Shown here piece by piece: positions 44,502 through 54,692 of a DNA stretch of 64,000 nt; positions within the stretch are counted from its first letter, which is position 1, and the number at the start of each line of letters is the position of its first letter. Under the pieces are notes generated by a model. It saw only the letters and a program-made list of their open reading frames with translations, did not search any database and was not told the DNA's origin. Origin of the DNA: Luteimonas suaedae (GTDB lineage Bacteria; Pseudomonadota; Gammaproteobacteria; Xanthomonadales; Xanthomonadaceae); contig NZ_VSSP01000001.1 in assembly GCF_008312895.1 (NCBI RefSeq), positions 496,001-560,000 on the forward strand, read 5' to 3'. Position numbers and translations under genes: made by a program.

Positions 44502-45539
44502 ATGTTCCGGATGTTGTGGTTGCTGTTGACGCTGACGGCCGTGCCGGCACTCGCGGCCGACGTCTGCCCGATCCTGCGCACCCAGACCGGCGCGTCCCAG
44601 GCCGCCACGCGGATCGCGGCGTTCGCCTGCGAGGAGCATCAGCTGTGGCATCGCCCGTTCATCGACGCCGACGGCCGCCTGGCCGGGTCGACCGTGCGCG
44701 AGGCCGAGACCGGGCTGCTCGCCAACGGCGAGCAGGCCTGGCGGCGCGTCGCCGGCTACTGGCGCGACAGCGGACTGCTGGGGCAGGCGGCGGGCCGCCC
44801 CGGCGCGGTCGAGTGCGGCTATGCCGCGATGGGCGGTCCGCCATCGGCGGGCTGCCGTGCCTTCATCGTCGACGCGCCATGGTCGGCGGTGTTCGTGTCG
44901 TGGGTGCTACGGCGCGCCGGGCTACCGGGATTCGCCGCCGCCGCCAACCACCTCGCCTACGTCCGTGGCGCCTATCGCGGCCCCGAGGCCAGCGCCTATC
45001 GCGTCGCCGATCCGGCCACCGCGCGTCCGGCGCTGGGCGACCTGCTGTGCCACGTGCGCTCGAATCGTCAAATCTACGGCTTCGGCGGGCTCGCCAGGCT
45101 GCTGAGTGCGGGAGAAGCGGGGCTGGGCATGCACTGCGACATCGTGGTCGCGGTCGATCCGGATCGCGACGGCCTGGCCTACCTGGTCGGCGGCAACGTG
45201 CTCGACGGCGTCACCATGCGCCTGCTGCCGCTCACCGGCGGTGGACGGTTCCGCGACCTGCCGATGCGGCGTCTCGACGCGCCGGCGTGCACGCCCGACG
45301 CGCCGGCGGCCTGCAACGCCAACCGGCAGGACTGGGCGGTGCTGCTGCAACTGCGGCCGCAACAGGATCTGGCGCGCCTGACGCCGCCGCCCTCGTTGCC
45401 GGCGGCGACCTCTCCGGCGTCGCCGGCGATGCCGGCGCAGCCAGCGGGCACTCCGGCCGGCTGCTGCGTCCATTGCGTCGCCGGCGATACCAGCGTGCCG
45501 CGTTGTCCGAAGGGTGCATCGCCAGGAGGTGACCGGTAG
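44502..45539 (+). CDS. Secreted DUF2272-type protein with cysteine-rich tail
   Basis: A 345-residue exported protein (signal peptide ending near VPALAADV). The middle holds the DUF2272 pattern PWSAVFVSWVLRRAGLPGF followed by ANHLAYVRG, which resembles an NlpC/P60-CHAP fold with serine in the nucleophile place. Later comes GLGMHCDIVVAVD, with a histidine in the place of the CHAP catalytic histidine. It ends with a proline-rich linker and a tail of clustered cysteines, AGCCVHCVAGDTSVPRCPKG. The function is not known to me; a peptidoglycan role is possible by fold only. The gene stands alone between moeB and a convergent operon. Confidence 0.75.
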   Translation: MFRMLWLLLTLTAVPALAADVCPILRTQTGASQAATRIAAFACEEHQLWHRPFIDADGRLAGSTVREAETGLLANGEQAWRRVAGYWRDSGLLGQAAGRPGAVECGYAAMGGPPSAGCRAFIVDAPWSAVFVSWVLRRAGLPGFAAAANHLAYVRGAYRGPEASAYRVADPATARPALGDLLCHVRSNRQIYGFGGLARLLSAGEAGLGMHCDIVVAVDPDRDGLAYLVGGNVLDGVTMRLLPLTGGGRFRDLPMRRLDAPACTPDAPAACNANRQDWAVLLQLRPQQDLARLTPPPSLPAATSPASPAMPAQPAGTPAGCCVHCVAGDTSVPRCPKGASPGGDR

Positions 45540-45567
45540 CCCGGGTGGCCCGCGGCGCGTTCGCGGC

Positions 45568-46338
45568 TCAGCGCAGGAAGCGCGCCAGCGCCTCGCCGTA
45601 GCCCGGCTGCAGATGGATATCGTTGTGGCCGGCCTGCGAGAAATCGACCACCGTGGGTGTACCGCGCCACGAGGCGATCAGGCGATCGGTATGTCGCGGC
45701 GGGATCACGGCATCGTTGCCGGCGCGCAGGATCAGCAGCGGCCCGTCGTAGCGCGACAGCGAGGCCACGGAGTCGTAGCGGTCGCGCAGCAGCAGGCGCA
45801 CCGGCAGCCAGCGATAGTGGCCCTGGGCGACGGCGGCGAGGCTGTCGAACGGCGTGACCAGGACCAGCCGCTCGACGTCGCGATGGGCGGCGACATGGCT
45901 GGCGATGCCGCTGCCCAGGCTGCGCCCGATCAGCGCGATGCGGCCATGCGGATGGCGCCTGCGCACCTCGTCGTACAGGGCAAGGGCGTCGGCGAGCAGG
46001 GCGGATTCGCCCGGGTTGCCGTCGCTGGCGCCGTAGCCGCGATAGGCGAGCAGGTAGCTGCTGCGCGCCGGCAGCCACGCGGCGAGGTCGTCGCGGTTGT
46101 CCTCGATCCGCTCGGCATTGCCGCCGAAATACAGCACCGCGTCGGTCTGGTGCGGATTCACGATCCAGCCGCGCAACACCGCATCGCCACGGTCGAGCTC
46201 GAAGTCGGTGTCGGCGGCATCGCCGCGGGTGAACTGCGGGAAGTACATCAATCCACGCTGCTGCACGTACATCAGCACGCAGATGCCGAGATAGAGCAGG
46301 CCAGCGACGGCGAGCAGCCCCAGCACCGCCTTGGCCAT
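45568..46338 (-). CDS. Membrane-anchored alpha/beta hydrolase
   Basis: A 256-residue protein with an N-terminal membrane helix ([20 protein letters not shown]) and a periplasmic alpha/beta hydrolase domain of the YfhR/FrsA-like (ABHD) kind. The nucleophile elbow is [12 protein letters not shown], the acid is in [12 protein letters not shown], and the catalytic histidine is in QAGHNDIHL. The [12 protein letters not shown] motif is typical of this group. The substrate is unknown. It starts 2 bases after the stop of the DUF1244 gene, so the two are one transcript. Confidence 0.83.
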   Translation of the reverse strand: MAKAVLGLLAVAGLLYLGICVLMYVQQRGLMYFPQFTRGDAADTDFELDRGDAVLRGWIVNPHQTDAVLYFGGNAERIEDNRDDLAAWLPARSSYLLAYRGYGASDGNPGESALLADALALYDEVRRRHPHGRIALIGRSLGSGIASHVAAHRDVERLVLVTPFDSLAAVAQGHYRWLPVRLLLRDRYDSVASLSRYDGPLLILRAGNDAVIPPRHTDRLIASWRGTPTVVDFSQAGHNDIHLQPGYGEALARFLR

Positions 46339-46340
46339 CG

Positions 46341-46652
46341 TCAATCGTCCTTCGGGTGCGCGCGCTGCGCGGCTTCGAACGCCGCCAGTTGTTCCGGCGT
46401 CGTCGGCGCCTGGTGCCGCGTTTTCCAGTCCGCGAAGGGCATGCCGTAGATCGCTTCGCGCGCCTGGTCCCTGGTCATCGCGACGCCGCGCGCCTCGGCC
46501 GCCTCGCGATACCAGTCGGCCAGGCAGTTGCGGCAGAAGCCGGCCAGGATCATCAGGTCGATGTTCTGCACGTCGGGCCGCGTTTGCACCAGGTGCCGCA
46601 GCAGGCGGCGGAAGGCAGCGGCTTCTATTTCGGTCGTCGTGGAATCGCTCAT
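46341..46652 (-). CDS. DUF1244 family protein
   Basis: A 103-residue cytoplasmic protein. DUF1244 features: [20 protein letters not shown], then [15 protein letters not shown] with two conserved cysteines, and [16 protein letters not shown]. Members are widespread in proteobacteria with no assigned role; the CRNC motif suggests metal or redox chemistry, which is inference. A GGAAGA site six bases before 46652 supports that ATG over those at 46664 and 46670. It is the first gene of a two-gene operon with an alpha/beta hydrolase, divergent from folD. Confidence 0.85.
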   Translation of the reverse strand: MSDSTTTEIEAAAFRRLLRHLVQTRPDVQNIDLMILAGFCRNCLADWYREAAEARGVAMTRDQAREAIYGMPFADWKTRHQAPTTPEQLAAFEAAQRAHPKDD

Positions 46653-46766
46653 CGTGTCTTCCATGCGCATCTCGGGGGCTGTGACAGGATCGCGCCCATG
46701 GCGCGCGCCTACAAGCACGGCGCTGAATCGGGGACAATACGGGCCGTTTTCAGCAGATCATCCCGT

Positions 46767-47642
46767 ATGACCGAGCCCGCCCCGCACCAGGCCCGCATTC
46801 TCGACGGCAGACGCGTCGCCGACGCGCTGCTCGACGAGCTGCGGCTGCGGGTGGATGCGCGGGTCGCCACCGGCGCCGCGCGGCCGGGACTTGCCGTGGT
46901 CCTGGTGGGCGACGATCCGGCTTCGCGTTCGTACGTGCGCAACAAGCGGCGCGCGGCCGAGAAGGTCGGCATCCGTGCGCTGGACTTCGACCTGCCGGCC
47001 GGCACCGGGGAAGGCGAGCTGCTGGCGTTGATCGACCGCCTCAACGCCGACCCGGACGTGCACGGCATCCTGGTGCAATTGCCGCTGCCGGGCATTCCCG
47101 ACGCCACCCGCCTGATCCACCGCATCGATCCGCGCAAGGACGTCGACGGCTTCCACCCGGAGAACGTCGGCCACCTGGCGCTGCGCCAGTTCGGCCTGCG
47201 CCCGTGCACGCCGCGCGGCATCACCACGCTGCTGGCCTGGACCGACCGTCCGGTACGCGGCCAGAGCGCCACCATCGTCGGCGTCAGCAACCACGTCGGC
47301 CGGCCGATGGCGATGGAGCTGCTGATTGCCGGCTGCACCGTCACCAGCTGCCACCGGTTCACCCCGGCTGACGTGCTGCAGCGCCACGTCGGCGAGGCCG
47401 ACATCCTGGTCGTCGCGGTCGGGCGGCCGGGGCTGATCCCGGGGGAGTGGGTCAAGCCGGGCGCGGTGGTGATCGACGTCGGCATCAACCGGCTCGAGGA
47501 CGGGCGGCTGGTGGGCGACGTCGGCTTCGCCGAGGCCTCGTGCCGCGCCAGCTGGATCACCCCGGTGCCGGGCGGAGTGGGGCCGATGACCGTGGCCACG
47601 CTGATGCAGAACACCCTGGAAGCGGCCGAAAACCTGAACTGA
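46767..47642 (+). CDS. folD: Methylenetetrahydrofolate dehydrogenase/cyclohydrolase
   Basis: Bifunctional one-carbon enzyme (291 residues) that interconverts 5,10-methylene-, methenyl- and 10-formyl-tetrahydrofolate. Catalytic lysine region: [18 protein letters not shown]. Also seen are [26 protein letters not shown], the NADP-binding [15 protein letters not shown] (serine follows VG where most have GRS) and [16 protein letters not shown]. The start at 46767 follows a short intergenic region shared with the divergent DUF1244 gene. It supplies formyl groups for purine synthesis, which suits the guaBA genes downstream. Confidence 0.96.
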   Translation: MTEPAPHQARILDGRRVADALLDELRLRVDARVATGAARPGLAVVLVGDDPASRSYVRNKRRAAEKVGIRALDFDLPAGTGEGELLALIDRLNADPDVHGILVQLPLPGIPDATRLIHRIDPRKDVDGFHPENVGHLALRQFGLRPCTPRGITTLLAWTDRPVRGQSATIVGVSNHVGRPMAMELLIAGCTVTSCHRFTPADVLQRHVGEADILVVAVGRPGLIPGEWVKPGAVVIDVGINRLEDGRLVGDVGFAEASCRASWITPVPGGVGPMTVATLMQNTLEAAENLN

Positions 47643-47691
47643 CCGGAGCCCAAGCCGTGCAGGCGGGAACGGATGCCGTCTAAGCGACGCG

Positions 47692-48017
47692 CGCATGGCA
47701 CGATCGCCCTTCCCCCGCTTTGCGGGGAAGGGGACGGGATGGGGGTGACGCAGCTGAGAGTTCGGGCACAACCGTAAGCGACCGGAAAAGCCGGAACACC
47801 CGCGTCGTCATCCCGGCGAAGGCCGGGATCCATTTTTGACGTTGCCCGGAAAGCCGGTGGATCCTGTTCGGCGGTAGAAAGCCGTCGAGATGACAGGACT
47901 GGGCGAGGATGCCTTTCTGGCTGGAAGAAAATGGCCGATGCCTCCGATCGGCAGTCCCGACGGCCTGCCCCCATCCCTTCCCCCGCAAGCGGGGGAGGGC
48001 ACATGTGCCATGCGGGA
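47692..48017. repeat. Nested inverted elements between folD and guaB
   Basis: The outer arms, about 47692-47747 and 47967-48017, contain CCCTTCCCCCGCTTTGCGGGG and an inverted match. Flanking them are GCATGGCAC and its complement. Inside lies an arm of a second family (GTCATCCCGGCGAAGG..., 47807-47831) with a degenerate partner near 47850-47890. So one repeat seems to have entered another. These elements take up most of the 464-base gap; the rest (48018-48106) holds the guaB promoter region. Confidence 0.7.
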
Positions 48018-48073
48018 GTCCCTTCGGGACGCTCCGAATCAACGGTGAGGCCGCGGGCGTCGGTCGTAGCGGA

Positions 48074-48079
48074 TATAAT
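48074..48079 (+). promoter_or_regulatory. -10 box of guaB
   Basis: A perfect TATAAT hexamer, 27 bases before the guaB ATG. No good -35 box is seen at 16-18 bases upstream (CCGCGG region), so an activator or an extended -10 may be used. Confidence 0.5.
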
Positions 48080-48106
48080 GGCGCGCTTCCCCTCCCCGGA
48101 CCGCTC

Positions 48107-49564
<1,458 letters not shown>

Positions 49565-49579
49565 CGCTTATGCGGCGGG

Positions 49580-49677
49580 ATTGGTGATTCGTGATTGGTG
49601 ATTCGATAAAAGCAGAGGCTCAGCGAGGAAATATGTCGGGCGTTTCCGAATCACCAATTACCACTCACGAATCACGG
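49580..49677. repeat. Inverted-repeat element overlapping the guaA start
   Basis: Arms 49580-49605 and 49647-49677 are inverted copies of GTGATT(C/G)GT units, of the same family as 30419-30514. The centres are similar too: AAAAGC(A)GAGGC(T)CAGCG. The element contains the guaA ribosome binding site (GAGGAA at 49625-49630), the ATG at 49633, and roughly the first 15 codons. Confidence 0.8.
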
Positions 49678-51237
49678 CTCCACGCCGACAAGATCCTCAT
49701 CCTCGATTTCGGCGCGCAGTACACGCAGCTGATCGCGCGGCGCATCCGCGAGATCGGCGTGTACTGCGAGGTCTGGGCCTGGGACCACGATCCGGCCGAG
49801 ATCGCGAAGTTCGGCGCCAAGGGCATCATCCTCTCCGGCGGCCCGGAATCGACCACTGTCGAAGGCGCGCCGTGTGCGCCGAGCGAGGTGTTCGACTGCG
49901 GCCTGCCACTGCTCGGCATCTGTTACGGCATGCAGACGATGGCCGCCCAGCTCGGCGGCGAGACCGAAGCCGCCGACCAGCGCGAATACGGCCATGCCGA
50001 AGTGGAGCTGACCGCCCGCGACCGGCTGTTCGACGGCCTCGCGGACCATCCGGGTCCGCCACCGCGGCTGGACGTGTGGATGAGCCACGGCGACCACGTC
50101 TCCAGGGCGCCACCGGGCTTCACCGTCACCGCCAGCACCGGGCGGGTGCCGGTCGCGGCGTTCGCCAACGACGAGAAGCGCTGGTACGGCGTGCAGTTCC
50201 ACCCCGAAGTCACCCATACCAGGCAGGGCCTGGCCCTGCTCAGGCGCTTCGTTACCGATATCTGCGGCTGCGACACGCTGTGGACCGCGGCCAACATCAT
50301 CGGGGACCAGATCGCGCGCGTGCGCGAGCGGGTCGGCGACGACGAGGTGATCCTCGGCCTGTCCGGCGGCGTGGATTCCTCGGTGGTCGCCGCGCTGCTG
50401 CACAAGGCCATCGGCGACCAGCTCACCTGCGTGTTCGTCGACACCGGCCTGCTGCGCTGGCAGGAGGGCGACCAGGTCATGGCCACCTTCGCCGAGCACC
50501 TCGGCGTCAAGGTCATCCGGGTCGATGCCCACGAGCGCTATTTCAGCGCATTGCGGGGCGTGGCCGATCCCGAGGCTAAGCGCAAGGTCATCGGCAACCT
50601 GTTCATCGAGATCTTCGACGAGGAGGCAGGCCGGCTGGCGAACGCGAAATGGCTGGCGCAGGGCACGATCTACCCGGACGTGATCGAATCGGCCGGCAGC
50701 AAGACCGGCAAGGCGCACGTGATCAAGAGCCATCACAACGTCGGCGGCCTGCCCGAGCACATGAAGCTCGGCCTGGTGGAGCCGCTGCGCGAACTGTTCA
50801 AGGACGAGGTGCGCCGCCTCGGCGTGGAGCTGGGCCTGCCGCGCGAGATGGTCTACCGGCACCCGTTCCCGGGCCCTGGTCTGGGCGTGCGCATCCTCGG
50901 TGAGGTGCGGCCGGAATACGCCGACCTGCTGGCGCGTGCCGATGCGATCTTCATCGAGGAGTTGCGCAAGGCCGACCTGTACGACAAGACCAGCCAGGCC
51001 TTCGCCGTGTTCCTGCCGGTCAAGTCGGTCGGCGTGGTCGGCGACGCGCGCGCCTACGAGTGGGTGATCGCGCTGCGCGCGGTGGAGACCGTCGACTTCA
51101 TGACGGCGCACTGGGCGCACCTGCCGTACGAGTTTCTTGGTCGCGTCTCAAATAGAATTATCAACGAGTTACGCGGTATTTCTCGCGTGGTTTATGACAT
51201 CAGTGGCAAGCCGCCCGCGACGATCGAGTGGGAGTGA
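49633..51237 (+). CDS. guaA: GMP synthase (glutamine-hydrolysing)
   Basis: Converts XMP to GMP with glutamine (534 residues). The amidotransferase domain comes first: [20 protein letters not shown], nucleophile in [13 protein letters not shown], and His/Glu in FHPEVTHT. The ATP pyrophosphatase domain has the P-loop [17 protein letters not shown], and the dimerisation domain has [15 protein letters not shown]. The protein proper starts at [12 protein letters not shown]; the preceding 16-17 residues ([18 protein letters not shown]) are encoded by a repeat element. No ATG or GTG lies between the element and the conserved part, so the start must be inside the repeat. Confidence 0.97.
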   Translation: MSGVSESPITTHESRLHADKILILDFGAQYTQLIARRIREIGVYCEVWAWDHDPAEIAKFGAKGIILSGGPESTTVEGAPCAPSEVFDCGLPLLGICYGMQTMAAQLGGETEAADQREYGHAEVELTARDRLFDGLADHPGPPPRLDVWMSHGDHVSRAPPGFTVTASTGRVPVAAFANDEKRWYGVQFHPEVTHTRQGLALLRRFVTDICGCDTLWTAANIIGDQIARVRERVGDDEVILGLSGGVDSSVVAALLHKAIGDQLTCVFVDTGLLRWQEGDQVMATFAEHLGVKVIRVDAHERYFSALRGVADPEAKRKVIGNLFIEIFDEEAGRLANAKWLAQGTIYPDVIESAGSKTGKAHVIKSHHNVGGLPEHMKLGLVEPLRELFKDEVRRLGVELGLPREMVYRHPFPGPGLGVRILGEVRPEYADLLARADAIFIEELRKADLYDKTSQAFAVFLPVKSVGVVGDARAYEWVIALRAVETVDFMTAHWAHLPYEFLGRVSNRIINELRGISRVVYDISGKPPATIEWE

Positions 51238-51275
51238 CGGGGGTTCGCCGGTCGCTCGGCAGGACGCCAGCGGAG

Positions 51276-51295
51276 CATGGGCGATCACGCCCATG
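51276..51295. terminator. Hairpin between convergent guaA and ABC ATPase genes
   Basis: CATGGGCG (51276-51283) pairs with CGCCCATG (51288-51295) around ATCA. It lies in the 105-base convergent gap. No T tract is seen, so termination strength is uncertain. Confidence 0.4.
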
Positions 51296-51342
51296 GCGCG
51301 GCGCCTTTGCCCTGACTCGCAGCCCGTTGGAACGGTCCCTCG

Positions 51343-52314
51343 CTAGCGCGCCGCCAGCAGCGCCAGGATCTCCGCGATGTTCCCGGCCTCCCGCTCTCCG
51401 TCGACGCGCCACCGTCCCGGCGCGGCCGGGGTGATGCGGTGTGCCGTTTCCGCCGGATGCGCGGCCAGGCCATAGCCGCGCCGGCGCAAGGCGCGCGCCA
51501 GCCAGGCGGTCGCCACGTCGTCTCCCTCGACGTAGACGGACAGGCCGGCGACGACCGAACTCTCGAAGCGCCCGGAGGCCAGCGAGAACGCCAGGTTCTC
51601 CTGGTTGAAGGCGTCGCCGACGGCGCCGGACAGCGCCACGTCCTCGGGCGTCCCGTCGATGAAGCGTCCCTGGCCGGGCAGCAGCCACAGGCGGTCGGCG
51701 GTCTGCAGCGACAGCTCCAGGTCGTGGCTCGACAGGATGATCGTCACCCCTTTCTCGGCGGCGATCCGGCGCAGCATGTCGATGATGGTGACGCGGCTGG
51801 GCAGGTCGAGGAAGGCGGTGATCTCGTCGAGCAGCATGACCTCCGGCTGCTGCACCAGGGCGCGCGCGATCATCACGCGCTGCCGTTCACCGTCGCTGAG
51901 GCTGTCGACCGTGCGCCCGGCCAGGTGCGCGCCGCCGACCTGCTCCAGCGCCGCCGCCGCGATGCGGCGGTCTTCCGCGGTCAGCACGCCGGCCCAGCCC
52001 GTGTACGGCTGGCGGCCCATCTCGACCAGGTCCATCACGCCCAGCGCGCCGACTTGCGGCCGCTCGGTCAGTACTACGGCGATCCGGCGCGCGCGCTCGA
52101 CGCCGCGCAGCGAACGCACCGGCCTGCCGTGCAGCAACACCTCGCCGGCGACCGGCGCCAGGAATCCGCCCAGCGTGCGCAGCAGGGTCGACTTGCCTTG
52201 CCCGTTGCGGCCGAGCAGGCAGACGAACTCGCCGGGTGCCACCGCAGTGACTTGCGGCAGCGTCGCCAGCACCTTGTGGTCGTAGCCGATCTGCAATCCG
52301 TTCAATGCCAGCAT
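51343..52314 (-). CDS. ABC transporter ATPase, FecE/BtuD-type, with C-terminal extension
   Basis: Energises import of a metal chelate or corrinoid (323 residues). Walker A is GRNGQGKSTLLRTLGG (about 36-43), the signature is LSDGERQRVMIARAL, Walker B is VMLLDEITAFLDL, and the switch histidine is in LSSHDLELSL. About 80 residues beyond the normal FecE end form an extra region (GLSVYVEGDDVATAWLARAL, then a short C-terminal domain) with no known motif. It starts one base after the permease stop and is the last gene of the operon. Substrate class is judged from the neighbours. Confidence 0.88.
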   Translation of the reverse strand: MLALNGLQIGYDHKVLATLPQVTAVAPGEFVCLLGRNGQGKSTLLRTLGGFLAPVAGEVLLHGRPVRSLRGVERARRIAVVLTERPQVGALGVMDLVEMGRQPYTGWAGVLTAEDRRIAAAALEQVGGAHLAGRTVDSLSDGERQRVMIARALVQQPEVMLLDEITAFLDLPSRVTIIDMLRRIAAEKGVTIILSSHDLELSLQTADRLWLLPGQGRFIDGTPEDVALSGAVGDAFNQENLAFSLASGRFESSVVAGLSVYVEGDDVATAWLARALRRRGYGLAAHPAETAHRITPAAPGRWRVDGEREAGNIAEILALLAAR

Positions 52315-52315
52315 G

Positions 52316-53395
52316 TCATTCCCCCGCCGCGCGCAGGCTGCGCGACTTGAGCAGCAGCACGATCACCACCGGCGCGCCAAGGATGGCGAGGATCGCGTTC
52401 AGATGCAGGAAGTGCTGGCTCCACGGCAGGTGCACGACGAAGTCCGCCGTCAGCGCCAGCAGCGCGCCGAGCAACAGCGTGGCCGGGATCAACGCGCCGA
52501 TCCGCGCCGATCCGAGCAGCCCGCGCGCCAGGTGCGGCGTGATCAGGCCGATGAACGCCACCGGCCCGCAGAACGCGGTCACCGGCGCCGCCAGCAGGAT
52601 GGTGGACGCCAGCACCAGCCGGCGCAGCCGCGGCACGTTCACGCCCAGGCTCTCGGCATAGGTCTCGCCGAGCAGCAACGCGGTGAGCGGCTTGGCCAGC
52701 CAGACCGCCAGGGCGAGCCCGACCAGCAACGGTGGCAGCAGGGTCGCGAAGTCCGGCCACACCACCGAGGCGAAGGTGGCGTCGTTCCACGACGAGAACA
52801 AACGCGACTGGGTGCGGTTGGTGAAGTGCAGTAACACGCTGATCAGGCCCTGCGCCAGGAAGCCGAGCATCAGGCCCAGCACCAGCAAGGTCACGGTGTG
52901 CACGCGCCGCGCCATCGCCGCCATCGCCAAGGCGACCGCCAGGGTGCCGAGCATCGAGCCGGCGACGATGCCGACGCCGGCCAGGCCGGTGATCAGTGCC
53001 AGCGCCGCCGGGCCGACCACGGCGCCGGCGACCACCACCAGCGCGGCGCCGAACTGGCCGCCCGCCATCAGGCCCAGCGACCAGGCGTCGGCCAATGGAT
53101 TGCGGAACAGCGTCTGCATCAGCAGCCCGACCAGCCCCAGCGCCCCGCCGCCGACGACCGCTGCCAACACGCGCGGCAGGCGCAGCTCGACGACGATGCG
53201 CGACTCGGTGGAGCCGCTGCCGAAGTCCGTGAGACCGCGCAGCACCTCGGCCGGCGACAGCACCACCTGGCCGATGGCCAGGCTGGCCACCAGCGCCGCA
53301 AGCAACGCCAGCAGCAGCGCGGCGATCGTCAGCAGCGGCGGCGACGTGCGGCGCTCCGGCGCCGGCGCCGCCACGAGGGCTTCTGCGCGGTTCAC
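52316..53395 (-). CDS. FecCD-family ABC permease
   Basis: Inner-membrane permease for an iron-siderophore, haem or cobalamin type substrate (359 residues, about 10 helices). Family motifs: GQVVLSPAEVLRGL, VELRLPRVLAAVVGGGALGLVG, LLMQTLFRNPLADAWSLGL, and the ATPase-contact region FCGPVAFIGLITPHLARGLL. The start is GTG at 53395, overlapping the stop of the binding-protein gene by 4 bases. The frame is open far upstream within the binding-protein gene, but the GTG gives the normal N-terminus. Only one permease gene is present, so it should form a homodimer. Confidence 0.9.
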   Translation of the reverse strand: MNRAEALVAAPAPERRTSPPLLTIAALLLALLAALVASLAIGQVVLSPAEVLRGLTDFGSGSTESRIVVELRLPRVLAAVVGGGALGLVGLLMQTLFRNPLADAWSLGLMAGGQFGAALVVVAGAVVGPAALALITGLAGVGIVAGSMLGTLAVALAMAAMARRVHTVTLLVLGLMLGFLAQGLISVLLHFTNRTQSRLFSSWNDATFASVVWPDFATLLPPLLVGLALAVWLAKPLTALLLGETYAESLGVNVPRLRRLVLASTILLAAPVTAFCGPVAFIGLITPHLARGLLGSARIGALIPATLLLGALLALTADFVVHLPWSQHFLHLNAILAILGAPVVIVLLLKSRSLRAAGE

Positions 53396-54588
53396 TGGTA
53401 TTGCCCCTGCGGCAGCGGTTTGAGGAACCGGAACGGCTCGTCGACCAGGTCCGGGTGCAATGCCTTGACGAAATCCGCCAGCACCCAGTCCGGTCGCACC
53501 AACGCGGTCTGGTACCAGTCGTAGGCGTTCTCCGCCGCCACGGTGCGCCCGGTGTTGCCGAACAGGCGCCCCTCGCGCCAGGCACGGAAGCTGCGCTCGA
53601 TCGCCGGATTGCGCGGCGGGACCGCATGGATGTCGCCGACCAGCCAGACGTCGGCCTCGTCCGCCAGTGGCAGGATCGCTTCGGTGGAGACGGTCTCGGC
53701 CGAGTACCGGTTCGGATCCTCCGCGCGCGCCATCAGGTTGATGCCGCCAGCGTCGGCGATGTAGCTGGCCTCGGCGCCGCGCACCGTGGCGATCCAGCGG
53801 TCGGCGCCGTTCGGATAGGCCCACAACACCCGGGGCTTCGGCTGGTCGGCGACCTGCGCCTTCAGTTCGGCGACGCGCGCTTCCACCGCGGCGAAGATCC
53901 GCTCGGCGCGCGCCTCGGTGCCGGTGAGGATGCCGTAGAGACGGATCCATTCGGCGCGCGCGAGATAGTCGTGCTCCTCCTCCGCCAGCGTCGGCAGCAC
54001 CGCGATGCCCAGCCCCTGCGCGCGCTGCATCACCGGCGTATGCGCCGGATCGCTCAGGCGCATCAGGAACACGTCCGGCGCGATCGCGAGCAGCACGTCC
54101 AGGTTCGGCGGCGCGTGCCAGTTGTAGCCCACCTGGCCGATCTCGCCGGCCTTGGCCTTGCGGCGGATCTCGTCGTCGTAGGACGCCAGCCCGCCCACGG
54201 CCACCAGCCGGTCCTCGACGCCGAGCTGGCCGAGGAAGGCCTCGTCGGAACCGGCATTGCTCGCGATCCGACGCACCGGCGTGCGGATCACGGTGGCGCC
54301 GCGCAGGTCGCCGCGCAGCGCCGGCGCCGGGCCGTCGAGCGGGGCCAGCACCACCACCGTCGCCGGCCCGTCCTGCGTCGCACCGGTCTCGTTGGCCGTC
54401 GACGCCTTCAGGCGCGCCACCACGAAGCCGTCATGGCGCTCCAGCGCCAGGTTGCGTGCGTGCCGCAGCGGAATCGGCTGGCCCGGCTGCACCGACTCCG
54501 CCGCAGCGGCGGGTCCGGACCGATCGCAAGCGGTCACTCCCCATCCCATCGCGAACACGGCACCCAGGACAAGCAAACGGTGGTTCAT
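53392..54588 (-). CDS. Periplasmic substrate-binding lipoprotein, FecB/BtuF-like
   Basis: Captures the imported chelate and hands it to the permease (398 residues). The lipobox is GVTAC near residue 21. The mature protein has the long N-terminal part seen in a subgroup of these proteins (ARNLALERHDGFVVARL), then the TroA/BtuF fold: VRRIASNAGSDEAFLGQLGV, VGGLASYDDEIRRKAKAGEI, LDVLLAIAPDVFLMRLSD. Several histidines (NWHAPP, AHTP, EEHDY) could bind metal, but none forms a recognised site. First gene of the operon, with a GGGGAGG site; divergent from the TonB receptor. Confidence 0.88.
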   Translation of the reverse strand: MNHRLLVLGAVFAMGWGVTACDRSGPAAAAESVQPGQPIPLRHARNLALERHDGFVVARLKASTANETGATQDGPATVVVLAPLDGPAPALRGDLRGATVIRTPVRRIASNAGSDEAFLGQLGVEDRLVAVGGLASYDDEIRRKAKAGEIGQVGYNWHAPPNLDVLLAIAPDVFLMRLSDPAHTPVMQRAQGLGIAVLPTLAEEEHDYLARAEWIRLYGILTGTEARAERIFAAVEARVAELKAQVADQPKPRVLWAYPNGADRWIATVRGAEASYIADAGGINLMARAEDPNRYSAETVSTEAILPLADEADVWLVGDIHAVPPRNPAIERSFRAWREGRLFGNTGRTVAAENAYDWYQTALVRPDWVLADFVKALHPDLVDEPFRFLKPLPQGQYQ

Positions 54589-54648
54589 CGGACCTCCCCA
54601 ACTTGATGGAACCGGCCGGCACCGCACCGTGCCGACCGGATGGATTTA

Positions 54649-54671
54649 GAAATGTTATATCGTTTCATCTT
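54649..54671 (+). promoter_or_regulatory. Zur-like half-site in the importer/receptor divergent promoter
   Basis: GAAATGTTATA (54649-54659) equals the left half of the gammaproteobacterial Zur consensus GAAATGTTATA-N-TATAACATTTC. The right half (CGTTTCATCTT) matches at only about 5 of 11. It lies 34-44 bases before the receptor ATG, in a 104-base region shared with the divergent ABC operon. A chance match or a different regulator remains possible. Confidence 0.4.
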
Positions 54672-54692
54672 TGCATTCATCCTCGAGACCTC

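Noticed and set aside
54589-54692. Cobalamin riboswitch ahead of the TonB receptor
   Set aside because: The gap is only about 104 bases and lacks a B12-box-like conserved core; too short for the known structure.
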